Below, piece after piece: positions 11,730 to 30,155 of a stretch of 64,000 bases of DNA. Numbering within the stretch: position 1 is the stretch's first letter; each line of letters begins with the position of its first letter. Under the pieces are notes generated by a model. That model was given only the letters and a program-made list of their open reading frames with translations, was not told where the DNA came from and did no database searches. The stretch is from Rotaria sordida (lineage: Eukaryota > Rotifera > Eurotatoria > Philodinida > Philodinidae). The position numbers were made by a program, and so were the translations under genes. The stretch is taken from contig CAJNOL010000149.1 in the NCBI GenBank assembly GCA_905250125.1, positions 62,001 to 126,000 on the forward strand. The letters run 5' to 3'.

Positions 11730-12662
11730 TTATCGACAACCACATTCTTCAACTTGCATTCCTTGATGTCGTTTAATAACTAATTCTTGTCGATCATAAT
11801 AAAGTAAATCAAGTGGTCGAAGACGAACAGGTACACAAGATGGTTGTTGAATAGAATTTCCTTGTTCATGTAAAAGACTTAATAACATAGCATGATTTGT
11901 TGGATAAAATAATCTTGATAATGGATTTGGACAATCACCACGACATATACCAGCATTAAATCGTTTTGGTTCAATAATCCATGTACCAAATGATAATTGA
12001 TTGAAATCAACAAATAGATCATAACGTGAACATGAATTTTGAATTTGTTTTTGTTTAATTGATCGTTTTATTCGAGTTGTTGATGATGGAAGAAGAAAAC
12101 TACCAGGTATACGAGAATAAATAATAAGTGATGCTTCTTGAATATATTTTCTTAACCATAATTGTCGACGAATAATTAATATTTGTCGTGTTGAATTATG
12201 ATATAAATAATTTGTTAAATCATATGAAATAAATTCATTTTGTTCTTGTGAAATTATTATTGGATGAAATCGTTGTTTGCTATGCAAGTTTTTACGAATA
12301 ATTAATATTAATTTTTTTCGATGAATATTTATATTATTATTATTATTATTATTAGATTTGAATTTTAAACGAAATTCAATTAATTTAATTTCTTCATTTC
12401 TTTGTATTCTATTTAAGGTAATATTAAAAATTAATAAAAATTTATTAATTGAAATATATTTTAATGGTAATAATCGAATAGTATTAATTGTTTTAAGTTT
12501 TATTTGTGCTTGTTCATTAAGTAATAATCCATCAACTAATGAACCTTTTTCATTTATCTTTTTATATAAATCAATAATTGATTCTGTTTGAGTAGAAAAT
12601 CCTTTTAATTGAATAAATTCTTGTAATAATAAAATAATTATTAGAGTGAATATGAAATGCAT
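11730..12662 (-). CDS. Nodal-like TGF-beta superfamily ligand
   Basis: Single-exon gene for a 310-residue secreted growth-factor precursor. Residues 1-21 are a hydrophobic signal peptide. A poorly conserved prodomain with an asparagine run (about 104-110) follows to the furin-type site RIKR at 197-200, leaving a 110-residue mature domain. That domain reads VDFNQLSFGTWIIEPKRFNA, CRGDCPNP, YPTNHAMLLSLLH and ends MQVEECGCR. The FN..xxG.WII.PK..NA, CPNP, PTNHA and VEECGC blocks are those of Nodal more than of BMPs. The mature part has only six cysteines (211, 240, 244, 276, 307, 309); the cysteine before 276 that normally links two subunits is serine. Upstream, 12663-14684 holds repeats but no gene. 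A Nodal/GDF-like member is nearly certain; strict Nodal orthology is likely, not proven. Confidence 0.92.
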   Translation of the reverse strand: MHFIFTLIIILLLQEFIQLKGFSTQTESIIDLYKKINEKGSLVDGLLLNEQAQIKLKTINTIRLLPLKYISINKFLLIFNITLNRIQRNEEIKLIEFRLKFKSNNNNNNNINIHRKKLILIIRKNLHSKQRFHPIIISQEQNEFISYDLTNYLYHNSTRQILIIRRQLWLRKYIQEASLIIYSRIPGSFLLPSSTTRIKRSIKQKQIQNSCSRYDLFVDFNQLSFGTWIIEPKRFNAGICRGDCPNPLSRLFYPTNHAMLLSLLHEQGNSIQQPSCVPVRLRPLDLLYYDRQELVIKRHQGMQVEECGCR

Positions 12663-13185
12663 GATTCTTTTTTCTTTTTTATTTCTCTCATTAAATTTAT
12701 TATTTTCCTTGACTATTTATATTACGTTAGAATAAGACCACCCCATATGAACAAAAATCAATCGATTGATAACATGTATATACACAACGACCACCTCGAT
12801 TAGATGTATATAGATAAGATGTAAATAATCAATCATTTCTCTATTGAAAAATACATCGAGGTGGTCTATTTGAAAAGTATACTGACGCATTATGACTGTT
12901 GTAAAAAAATCACTAAAATGTTTTATTGAGAATAAAATGTTGAAGAATAAAACAAAAACAAAAAGAATCCGTCCGAATGTCGGTGATAAGTGTTGAATTG
13001 GTATAAGTTCGTCTTGATTGGTGTAGATTTCATGACTAAAAGAAGATAGAAAATAATTTAATAATGATTTAGAATATAGAATAGAGAAGCATTAATAATT
13101 CATCGAAACTGGCAATGGCGCATCAATAATGTAGAATTTTAAAGATAATACAAAATGAATTTTGGAAGTTTTTTATTTTTGCTTA

Positions 13186-13740
13186 CGAAGGAACTTCTTC
13201 AAATATCTCGTTACGATTTCAATGAAAGGATTTGACTTTCTATTGAGATTCGACTAAACTATCGAATTTTTAATATATCTATTTTCTAGAGTCTCCAGGT
13301 TTTTTGGAAAACTCGTATTCTCGAATTTTGATTTGAAACTTTGCGAATATAGAGAACTCAACTAGAATAGTTTCCGTAAAAACAATTTACAAATTTTGAA
13401 TAAAATCTTTTCGAGATACGAAGTTTTCAAAACAAAGTATATGTTGTATAGACTATTCATGCGAAAAGGTCTATATCTTGAAAGTCTTACATTTTGAAGA
13501 AACATCTGAATTTTTTTTTTATAGAAGTTCGTCTAGTTGAGTTCGCTATATGCGCAAAACTTCAGATCAAAATTCAAAAATACGAGTGTTTCAAAAACTT
13601 GGAGGTGATAGAAAAAATTCGATAGCTTCGTCAGATATCAATACGAACCGAAATCCTTTTAGGGTTTGCCTTAGAACACTATGTAGTATCTCTAGATGTA
13701 AAATTGGAAGGGAACAATTGAGAAGATTACCTCGTTAGTG
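13186..13740. repeat. Palindromic element
   Basis: Inverted arms: TTTTGATTTGAAACTTTGCG near 13326 pairs with CGCAAAACTTCAGATCAAAA near 13555. The match extends outward through CTATCGAATTTTT and AAGGATTT. The inner sequence resembles those of the foldbacks at 28122-28721 and 48118-48704, suggesting related families. The 62-codon frame inside is not a gene. Confidence 0.7.
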
Positions 13741-14102
13741 TCGAACTGGTACTAATCGTTTGAGTTCATATGAGTTCATATGAGTTCACAAGGAGGTTTC
13801 GGTAACACCAGAAAAATTCTAAAAGAGTTGGTGGTCATGAACCTCTGCAGTCAAGTTATGATCGTTTCAATGAATTTTCGGTCAAACTTTAGGTATTTAT
13901 CAAAAAACACCCCATAGGTTATTTGATTTTTCAGTAAATATCTAAAGCTGGATCGAAAATTTATTAAAATAATCATAATTTAGCTCTAGAGACCTATAGG
14001 CACGAGCGATTTTAGAATTTTTCTAGTTTTATTGAGACCTTTTTGTGAACCCAATATGAACTCAAACGGCAAACATTCGTTCGAGCAGTTCTCTCGTAAG
14101 TT
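13728..14102. repeat. Foldback element, family 2 (copy A)
   Basis: The left end contains a short tandem GAGTTCATAT repeat then CACAAGGAGGTTTC; the right end is the inverse, ending near GAGCAGTTCTCTCGTAAG. Inside it shares AGTTATGATCGTTT and AACTTTAGGTATTTATC with the copy at 55575-56153, in the TRAM intron. Confidence 0.72.
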
Positions 14103-14684
14103 AAAATCGATAGACAAGCTTATGCAAATACATTAGATTAAAATAATTCTGACTATTCTTAATATAAATTTATCTATGTTGTATGACTTTCTTCAACACA
14201 AAATATACTTGTTATATTATAATAATTTTCTACTATTAAAAGAAATAAGTGCGATTGCAATAGAACAATAAGCAAAAATATTATAAACTTATTCTACAAT
14301 CATGAATCTTGTTGAGAATTAATTGGAGTACCTTTTGATGTAAATCACGAGTCCGAGCAATGAAAACTTCAAAAGTTATCAGCAAAATTATGAGAGGTCG
14401 ATTCTTTATAGAACATTCATTAGAGTCCTATGGGACAAACAGAATTCGAGATTGTCTTGCAGAAGTCTAATTAGAACTGTTTGATAATGATTTAATTTGT
14501 AATCATAGAAGTTTCGTTGTATAGAAAACTAATAAGTCCAATAAAAGACTATCATTTTTTTAATCATATAATATTATTCGTAAATTTCAATAATCAATAC
14601 TCACTTAAATGCGTTTAAAACTCATAGTGTATTATGTTCTAATTATCGATTGTTTGATCATTCTAAATTATATTTTAATAAAAT

Positions 14685-17600
14685 TCAATAAATTTTATAT
14701 ATCAAAATAATTAAACATACAAAATTTGCTAAGGCACCCATAGGATCCCATGCTTTTAAAGGAATTGGTTCTTGATCAAGAACAGCAATAACATCATTTG
14801 AAAGATATTTTTTATCAACAACAATTTCATATAAAAATTCATTAAACCAATCATCAGTCATAATAATATAACCTTTATCAGCTTTATCATCACCATGGGA
14901 ATTTTCTACACGATATCGAATAAATTGTAAATTATCAGGTTGACTTTTCTCATCATCAGATGTTTTTATTTTATCAATTATTTCATTTGATGAACGTTTT
15001 TCAACATGAACACCTGTAAATACCATAGCATGTGTCATTAATGATTCACCATATTCTAATCGTGATGCTTTATTTTGACATAACATATTCGAATTAAAAT
15101 AAAGTTGAGTATCAAAAATTTTTAAATTAAGTATTCCATATTTAGCATGTATATGTTTACCAAAATCAACACCAAACCAAACCGGCTATTTTAATAAAAC
15201 AAACAAAAAAAAAGAAACAATAAGATTATTATTGAAAATATTCATACTTCATCAGCAGCAATTGAATCATATACGGCTTGTTTAAGTACTACAATAGGTT
15301 GATTATTGTATAAAGTACGTCGACCTCCAACAACATTTCCAAGATATTCGACTGTATATAAATGTCCATATGCATGTGAACTTCGAGGATCATGTACAAG
15401 ACATATCTGGTAAACAAATAAGTGAAAAGGTTAGATAGATTTTAATTCTTAGAAATTTTTTCTTAAGAAGAAAATCTCTCGACTGATTAATAATTTTCAA
15501 GTCAGAGCTATACGCATCTTGTAGATTCTAATGAATTATAAATAACCTGAAAAGCAGGATTCGAGTTCTTAGTTTATTGCTGCGAAGATACCGTATTTTC
15601 ACGATATTTTTGTGAAACACGATCTGAAAAAGACAGAGAACCTCCGGATCCATCACAGACTGTGACAGAGAACTCCCAGAGATCATCACAGACTGTGACA
15701 GAGAACTCCCAGAGATCATCACAGACCGTGAGAGAGAAACTGTAGTTTTGAAGCATCAAATAAACGGTAAGCTACAAATCTACAGGGTGATCTAAAAGTT
15801 CCCGAAACATGTTCGTTCTAATTAAATAGATGATATTTTCAAAAATCTTATTTCACTAAATGTTCAAGGTACTTATCCTTATTTGTCATACGAAGACTCA
15901 TTCGAATAACTCAATTGTTACATATCTTTTGAAATCGAAAATATATTATGGCATGAAGCTTCTTAATTACAGCTTGTGCTAGAGATTTGAAATCAGAACC
16001 ACTGTCTGATTGAGGACGAGGACGAACTTGGATGGGTGAGCACTAGTGGATAAGAAAGAGAGACTCAAGATAGGCGAAAATAGGTGATTGACGGCTCCTA
16101 ATAATAACCCCGCCGCCCACTCATTATCATACTGTCACACCAACCCACCTCCACGCTCACTCTCAACTCCCAATTCTCAGATCTTCACCGTCCTGTTTCT
16201 CACGCACCCTCTCACTCTCATACCCTCACTTTTCTTGAGTGTCATCTATCTAATTTTACCTATCCTGAGTCCCTCTTTCTTATCCACTAGTGCTCACCCA
16301 TCCAAGTTCGTCCTCGTCCTCAATCAGACAGTGATTCTGATTTCAAATCTTTAACACAAGCTGTAACTAAGAAGCTTCATGCCATAACATATTTTCGATT
16401 TCAAAAGATATGTAACAATTGAGTTAATCGAATGAGACTTCGTATGACAAATAAGGACAAGTACCTTGAACATTTAGTGAAATAAGATTTTTGAAAATAT
16501 CATCTATTTAATTAGAACGAACATGTTCCGGGAACTTTTGGATCACCCTGTAGATTTCTCATAGCGATTGTAAACACGTCCAGTTTTGATCTTTCGTCAT
16601 GAGAAATTTTGAACAATCTTAGACTACTCATTTAGATAATAAATAGATCGACTATATATATATATGAGTAAGACTAATCTGTTTTGGCTACATTTCTAAT
16701 TGAAAGTTAAATAAACATTTAGTCAATAGGGAACTCGAAATAATTCTATACTACTGTTAACATGTTAGAGATGATTTGCTGCTCTCTTATAATCTATTTA
16801 GTATTCTATTCTACTACTTTTTGAATGTTCATTTAGTCATAAGTAAAAATTAATTCTTTTGATTTGATGTCTATTTCGTACAAATCGAAGTTATTATTTC
16901 ATTATTTGTTTCAAAATCATATTGAATTAGTTCAATCTCTATCCTTGAACTTTAATTATAAATTTAAAATTTGTACTCTAATCATTATAAAAATTGATCG
17001 ATTATTTATTTTATCTTGAATTACTTTATTATCCACATCATAGACCGGTTTAACAATTTGTCTATAAAATTCAATAGGACTAATTGGACCAATTTTTTGA
17101 TATTGTTTTGAACTATCATAATACTCAAAGGTTATTTGTTCAGGTGGTGAACCTAGACATGTAGTAATAATTCGATGAAGCTAAAAAAAAATATATTTAA
17201 TGTGATATCATATAATAAAAAGATAAAATTTACTTCTTTCATCATTTCAGTTTCACGATTCATTAAAACATTATCTTTGATATTTTCCTGTTCAACTAAT
17301 TCAAAAATTTCTTGAGCAAATGCACGTAACTATCAGAAATATAAGAAGATATATAGTTATTGATTATTTTGTTTTTTGTTAAATTAAATATACTTTAGTA
17401 CGAAGAAATTTATTCATAAGAAGAGCTGCTTCAGATGATGAACTTTCAGGAAAAGCACTTTTTGGTATAACACCATATTTATTTATTAAATTAACAAGCA
17501 TATCCCATTGACCTTTTATCATTGAATTATATGAAATTTATTTGTTTTTGTTTTTTTGATGAAAAGATTTAATTATAGATTTTCTTACCTCCATCAACGA

Positions 17601-19803
17601 GTAATTCTTTTAAAAGATATTGTACAAGTCGACCATGTATTGGTTCTTTCTTTTTTGCTAATTCAATCATTGACATAAGAAAATAATGACATCGTTCAAT
17701 CTATATTGAAAAAAATGTTTTTCTTTTTTGGTATTTATAAAATAATAAGACAAACTAACTTTATCATAATAAAAAAGATAATTTTGACTTAATTCTAGTT
17801 CTAGAACTTTAAGTGATTTCATCAATGGAATTCGCATTGCATTTAAACAAGCAAATATCCAACAACGACCTGAAGCTCTTTGATTTGTTGCAGGACGGCC
17901 TTCGACTGACAGCTAAAATAAGGAAAATAATTGTTCAATAGTTTTAAATCATACAACACGTAAGTGATGGAACCGATCCGAGTAGATCGGATCGATCGGC
18001 AACCGATACCGACTTCATCTCTACAACACATGACACAATAAGAAAATGTACGCTCCATATATGTGACATTTTCAGTTTCTACTAAACTGGATCTTACGAG
18101 TGAAGTCTTCCGACTGATTAATAACTTTTGAGCCGAAACCATGTGCACCGTGTAGATCTTGATGAGTTGTGAATAATTTGAAAAGAGTTCGGACTCATAG
18201 CTTATTGTTGCCAACATATTGCATTTTAGTCATGTCTCATACACATGTAATGAAAACCGATAGAAAATGTGACGTTCACTTTTTACATAGTTGACTTAAA
18301 TTCTTAAATCCTCAAAGTAAGGGATTCGTTTAGGAGTTTCTATACAGCTTATGGCTCAAGTTCTATCGTATATCAAAGACGGCTATCGAGGAAAGATCTT
18401 CATGTGACTAACATTGATTGAGTTTGTTTTCTGCATTTAAAAAGGTCTCAATGTGACTAGTAAAAGTCTGAAAGAATAAGAATCTTCGAACCTTTCCGTC
18501 CAACATTATAGCTGCTTTAATCAACTTTTAGTGTTTGAACAAAATATTAACGGAAATATCTAAGGATCGAATTCCGATCAAAAATTTTGTTCCTATCAAA
18601 ATGAATACTTTCTTTGTTTTTCGAGGTATTGAATTTTCAAATATCACTCATATTTCATAGGAAGATGAGGAAAATCAACTTTTCTATCTCTCAAGACAGA
18701 AGTATCCATATCAGTCGAAACTTTCAGATTGAAAATAAAAATTGCTTACTGCATGTCTCCGCCTACATCTTGATTTGATGGTGAGAACTCATTACAACAA
18801 TCATAATTTCAGAAAGACTAAATAAACAATTCAATCGGCATTGATAAGTTGAGAACCTATTTTTCGTAAGATTAATATTAAAATTATGGTTTATATGAGT
18901 AGCATACTAGTGCTACAAGGTGTAGTAATTTCTTCTGCAAATTGCCCATGCCTTCCCTATTAGCTACTTAATCCGATATATATACATTCAATATGTTGAA
19001 GGTGAGACAGAATAATTGTTTAAATGTCAAGCAATTTTTTACATGACATTTCAAGATATATGAGCACATTGATCAGTAGACAAAGAATAACGCAAAAAAA
19101 GAAAGAATTTGAGTTTTTTTTTTTCTAAATTGTTTTAAACAAATCTTTTCTTCAATAGAGAATTAAGTTCAAGTAAAATGAGTTCATTTAAAAGTTTATT
19201 GTGTCCTCGAAAAAGTTGAATCTACAACGTTCATAATAATTCATTAGACATTTAAATATCAAATTTAATCAAGTTTTATCTAATATATATAATATCTCTA
19301 AATCCTGAAAAACAACTATATTGAACTTTATAAATTTTAATCATAGATTGTGTGAAATATATTTTTGAATAAAGTTATAATGAAGTTGAAATATTTAAAA
19401 TTGATGATTGTAATAATGAAAAGAACAAATTTTTTTCTAATAATTCTATATGCTAGATCAAATTTGTAACTTAAATAAAATGGATGTTTGTTTTTTTTAG
19501 ACTTAACTTTTTGAAATAACCTTTCATAGAAGGTTAAGAAAAATTCATTTCGTTATACCTTTGTATTAAATACATGAACTGATGAAAAACGTGTTTGTCG
19601 ATCGACAATAACATCTGTAAGTGATTGTTGACAACATGCCGATTGAGCTACAAGATTTTTTTTGTCCTTTTGATAATCTTCATGGAAATTTTTCAATTTT
19701 TCACGAGATAAAACAGCTAAAATAATTAGTTAAAGAATAAAAAATAAATATTTAAAAACGAAAAACACGTCAACTTCTTACTTTCTGAATTATCTTCCGA
19801 CAT
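14685..19803 (-). CDS. BLMH: Bleomycin hydrolase (C1B cysteine aminopeptidase)
   Basis: Cytosolic papain-fold aminopeptidase of the bleomycin hydrolase/Gal6 family. Nine exons: 19782-19803, 19559-19716, 17760-17912, 17589-17700, 17394-17512, 17234-17329, 17025-17180, 15248-15406 and 14685-15185, in phase throughout, about 491 residues (human 455). The active-site block NQRASGRCWIFACLN carries the catalytic cysteine. The histidine is in SLMTHAMVF and the asparagine in YRVENSHGD. Family blocks GGQWDML, CLGSPPE, YTVEYLGN, VVGGRRTLYNNQP and WDPMGALA are also present. Oddities: the usual tryptophan after the catalytic NS is histidine, and about 13 hydrophobic residues follow GALA. That tail may be an unspliced last intron, since a possible gtatgt donor lies in it and a TTTAG acceptor about 50 bases on. 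The first two introns and intron 15407-17024 hold repeats. Confidence 0.95.
15461..15730. repeat. Family 1 fragment with a 33-bp tandem repeat
   Basis: 15461-15620 is one arm of foldback family 1 (CTTGTAGATTCTAATGAATT, then TTAGTTTATTGCTGCGAAGATA). It runs into 15653-15730, where a 33-base unit containing CACAGACTGTGACAGAGAAC occurs about two and a half times. Located in an intron of bleomycin hydrolase. Confidence 0.7.
15783..16550. mobile_element. Mariner-ended foldback element (non-autonomous)
   Basis: 768 bases flanked by TA on both sides. The ends read CAGGGTGATCTAAAAGTTCC and, inverted, CAGGGTGATCCAAAAGTTCC, the style of mariner termini. The arms are about 290 bases each and nearly identical (15783-16075 and 16258-16550), around a C/T-rich centre. 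No transposase, so it would depend on a mariner enzyme acting in trans. Sits in an intron of bleomycin hydrolase. The 88-codon frame over its centre is not a gene. Confidence 0.85.
18095..18225. repeat. Family 1 foldback, single arm
   Basis: One arm of family 1: GACTGATTAATAACTTTTGA, GTGTAGATCTTGATGAGTTG, CATAGCTTATTGTTGCCAAC. No inverted partner nearby, so a truncated copy. Within the 1.6-kb second intron of bleomycin hydrolase; the rest of that intron shows nothing recognisable. Confidence 0.65.
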
Positions 19804-21356
19804 TTTTATCTCGTGACTATTTGTAATTAAAAGATATAAATAAACCAAGCGAAACAGTTAATCATAATTTCCTATTCGTTAAAACAATGGACGAATCATA
19901 AAAAATAATCGCTAATGTCTATTGATTTGCTATATCGTTGCACGTATCAGATTTGACATTTGGAGAAGAAGTTGATTATGGAAAGAATGTTTGCACTAGT
20001 CACGATAGATTATTTTTTTTCCTTTTTCTTCAATGAAAAAAAAACCTCAGCGTTTTTTTTATTGAATAATGTAGGTACATTTCTTTTTTCTTTGTTAATA
20101 GAATGTATAGTGAGTTACTATTTAAAAAATAAATAAACATCGAGGTCATCATCATCATCATCATCATCAAAGAATGGGAGAAAAAAAAACCAAAGTAATA
20201 TTAATTTTTTTTTGTGCCTATGTTATATGTAGTATTGAATAATTTAAAGTATTGTTTATTTTTTGTTATTATTGACCGTTAGGTCTATCTTCTTTTTCTT
20301 CTGTTCTTTTGTCCATTCATTTTTCAGTCTCGAAAAACGAAACACACATCGAGCGTTTCAAATTTCGGCTCTATCCGCCTATACTCAGACAGACAGAACG
20401 AAAACGATGAACGATATATACGTAGAGAATTGGTTGGGGTGGAGAAGAAAAAAAAAAAAGAACACGACGTGCGTACTTAGAGGTTCATCGTTTACTTTCG
20501 TCTGACCATTAGTATTACTACTACTGCGTACACCAACTTAATCGGACAGAATATGTATGTTGTTCGTTTGTCGTCGCTTTTTTTTTTCTTTTTAATTTGA
20601 TGATATACCGTCCTTGTTATAGAATCTTCATGCTGATAGATAATGGCATTTGTTTTTTTTTTATTGATTCTATCATTCCTGAAGAAGTAGTAATAACATG
20701 TCGTTTTTTTTTCTATCTATGATAGTTATTAATCTCTTTTTTTTTTGTTAGTAACAATATCAAGAATTGTAGGCGCTTATATTTTCTTATATGCATATCT
20801 CCTTGCTCTCTTCCGCCCAAAAGAAACTATGTCAACGAATCCGGTCGAACGTGTATATATGTATGTTTAACGAACATGCTATTCGATAGATTTAATTTGT
20901 GTTTCGTAAATAGACAGTCTTCGTTGTGATACCAATCAGCTGCTTATGTGTTAAGAAAAGAGCCTTTATACATCTATTTAATAATGAACCTTGTAGGACG
21001 AGGTTCATCAAAATTGATTGATGACAATCGTCGTAGGCATGATAGAACTACTACTATATGTTCTCTATCCAATACACACACACACACACCACCAGAGCTC
21101 GGTTACGTAAACAGTATTGACGCTCGAAAAAGAACGTTCGCTGTGTATGGATGGGGCAAGATTGATCGGGAGTGACGACGACCTTTTACTTCTTTTTTTT
21201 TACGTTTTTGCTCTGTCATATGTCCCAACAAGAATTTCTTTGTTATCTTCGTTTTTTTTTCTTGTACATGATGTTTTGCTTTGTAGATCTTTCTGTATAT
21301 ATGCTGTCGTTGATTAAAAATAATTATTATAATCAGTATGCACGGTAACATTGAAC
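19804..21356. other. Divergent intergenic region between BLMH and TTBK
   Basis: Shared 5' region of two genes transcribed apart. It holds poly-T runs, an ATC/CAT triplet run at 20145-20169 and a short CA run near 21073-21090. The frames at 20263-20505, 20948-21175 and 21103-21462 overlap each other in different frames and match nothing. No promoter motif could be assigned. Confidence 0.55.
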
Positions 21357-29068
<7,712 letters not shown>

Positions 29069-29781
29069 TCGTCATGTCTTTCTTAACTTCTTCGATCTCA
29101 ATATAATAGAAAATAAATGGCATTTTCCTACGATTCTATAAATTCTAATTTTGAGCTTGTACGAATAAAATCTCTTTATTTCTGTTTGTGTTATTGTTTC
29201 TTTTTTTTTTCGCTTCTAATTCTATTTATTTATATTTGTCTATATAAAACAATCGTTCACGGAGTTCTTTTTTTTTGTTTTTTTTTTTATTTTTTTTCCT
29301 CGTTTGTGCTCTTAAAAGAAAACAATCCATTATATACTCCGTCGACATAACATTTATTCTTTACTCACAATTTACATGTGTATATATATATATGAAACAA
29401 TAATGATGATGATAATAATGAAAAGCGTCCTATTTTGGTTTTTCTGTTTTTCTTCGTTATTATTCAAATTCTTTTTTTTTTCTCTAGGACTGTTTATGTG
29501 TGTTTGTTTGTTTATAGTCGGTTTTTTTCTCTTTTTCTTCTTCATATTCGATTTTTTTCTTTTGCGCGTTAGCTAAGGCATTTTTCTGTTAAAACACAAA
29601 ACATAAAAATCCATAATGCGTGTGTGAAAAAACCAACAAAGAAATAATACGGAATTATAAGAATTTGATTTCTTTAAATTATATTAGATTTGAATTGCAT
29701 ATGAACAATAACAATAATTGATTTTGATTGAAAACAAAACATAAAGTTAGAATTTTGTTTCGTTTATTAATTATTTTAGAT
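29069..29781. other. TTBK 3' region and spacer
   Basis: Very T-rich sequence, probably TTBK 3' UTR, then the start of the next gene. The frames at 29117-29350 and 29376-29576 are almost pure F, L and I from T-runs and are not genes. Confidence 0.5.
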
Positions 29782-30155
29782 ATGGTATTTCAAATTTTTA
29801 AACAAATCAATGAAAATTTACGTCGACAATTACGACGAACTTTTTTAGCTGATCCTGAGAAAATGCCACAACGTTATGCTATTATTATGGCATCAGTTTT
29901 ATTTGTTTCAATTATTATTACATATAATACATTATTTGAAAGAAAAAAAGAACAAGAAGGTTGGTTGTTGTTATCGTTGTTTTAGTAGAATTGATTTATG
30001 ATTTTGTTTTTTTTTTAATAGGTGCTCAACCTGTTTCTGTAACAGATTTATTTCGAGAACGAAATGCTAAAAAAAGACTTGAACATTTAGAATTACAACG
30101 AAGTATTTCAAAAGCACGAGATAGTGCGAAAACAACAACAGTGAAAGATCTTTAG
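29782..30155 (+). CDS. Unrecognised single-pass membrane protein, 103 residues
   Basis: Two exons, 29782-29959 and 30022-30155, joined in phase across a 62-base GT-AG intron. The protein begins MVFQIFKQINENLRRQLRRT, has one membrane segment of about 20 residues (AIIMASVLFVSIIITYNTLF, about 33-52), then a charged, probably helical tail (FRERNAKKRLEHLELQRSIS) ending VKDL. I do not recognise the family. It is gene-like: clean splice phase, balanced codons, a strong TTATTTTAG acceptor two bases before the ATG (fitting trans-splicing), and 3' sequence with AATAAA-like motifs. A longer start at 29728 reads through that acceptor and is less likely. Small organelle or ER proteins have this layout, but that is only a guess. 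Confidence 0.7.

Larger units (their letters stand above)
12663..14684. other. Spacer upstream of the Nodal-like gene
   Basis: Probable promoter region of the ligand gene next to its start. At 12733-12875 a short inverted repeat (GACCACC...GGTGGTC) is visible. Two palindromic elements fill about 13186-14102. 14103-14684 is AT-rich, with nothing recognised. Confidence 0.55.

Noticed and set aside
12358-12591. 77-codon plus-strand frame
   Set aside because: Antisense of the Nodal-like prodomain.
16088-16354. 88-codon open frame
   Set aside because: Falls in the C/T-rich centre and arm of the mariner-ended foldback; no family resemblance.
29117-29576. F/L/I-rich frames resembling membrane proteins
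   Set aside because: Products of T-runs in the 3' region of TTBK; no start context or conservation signal.
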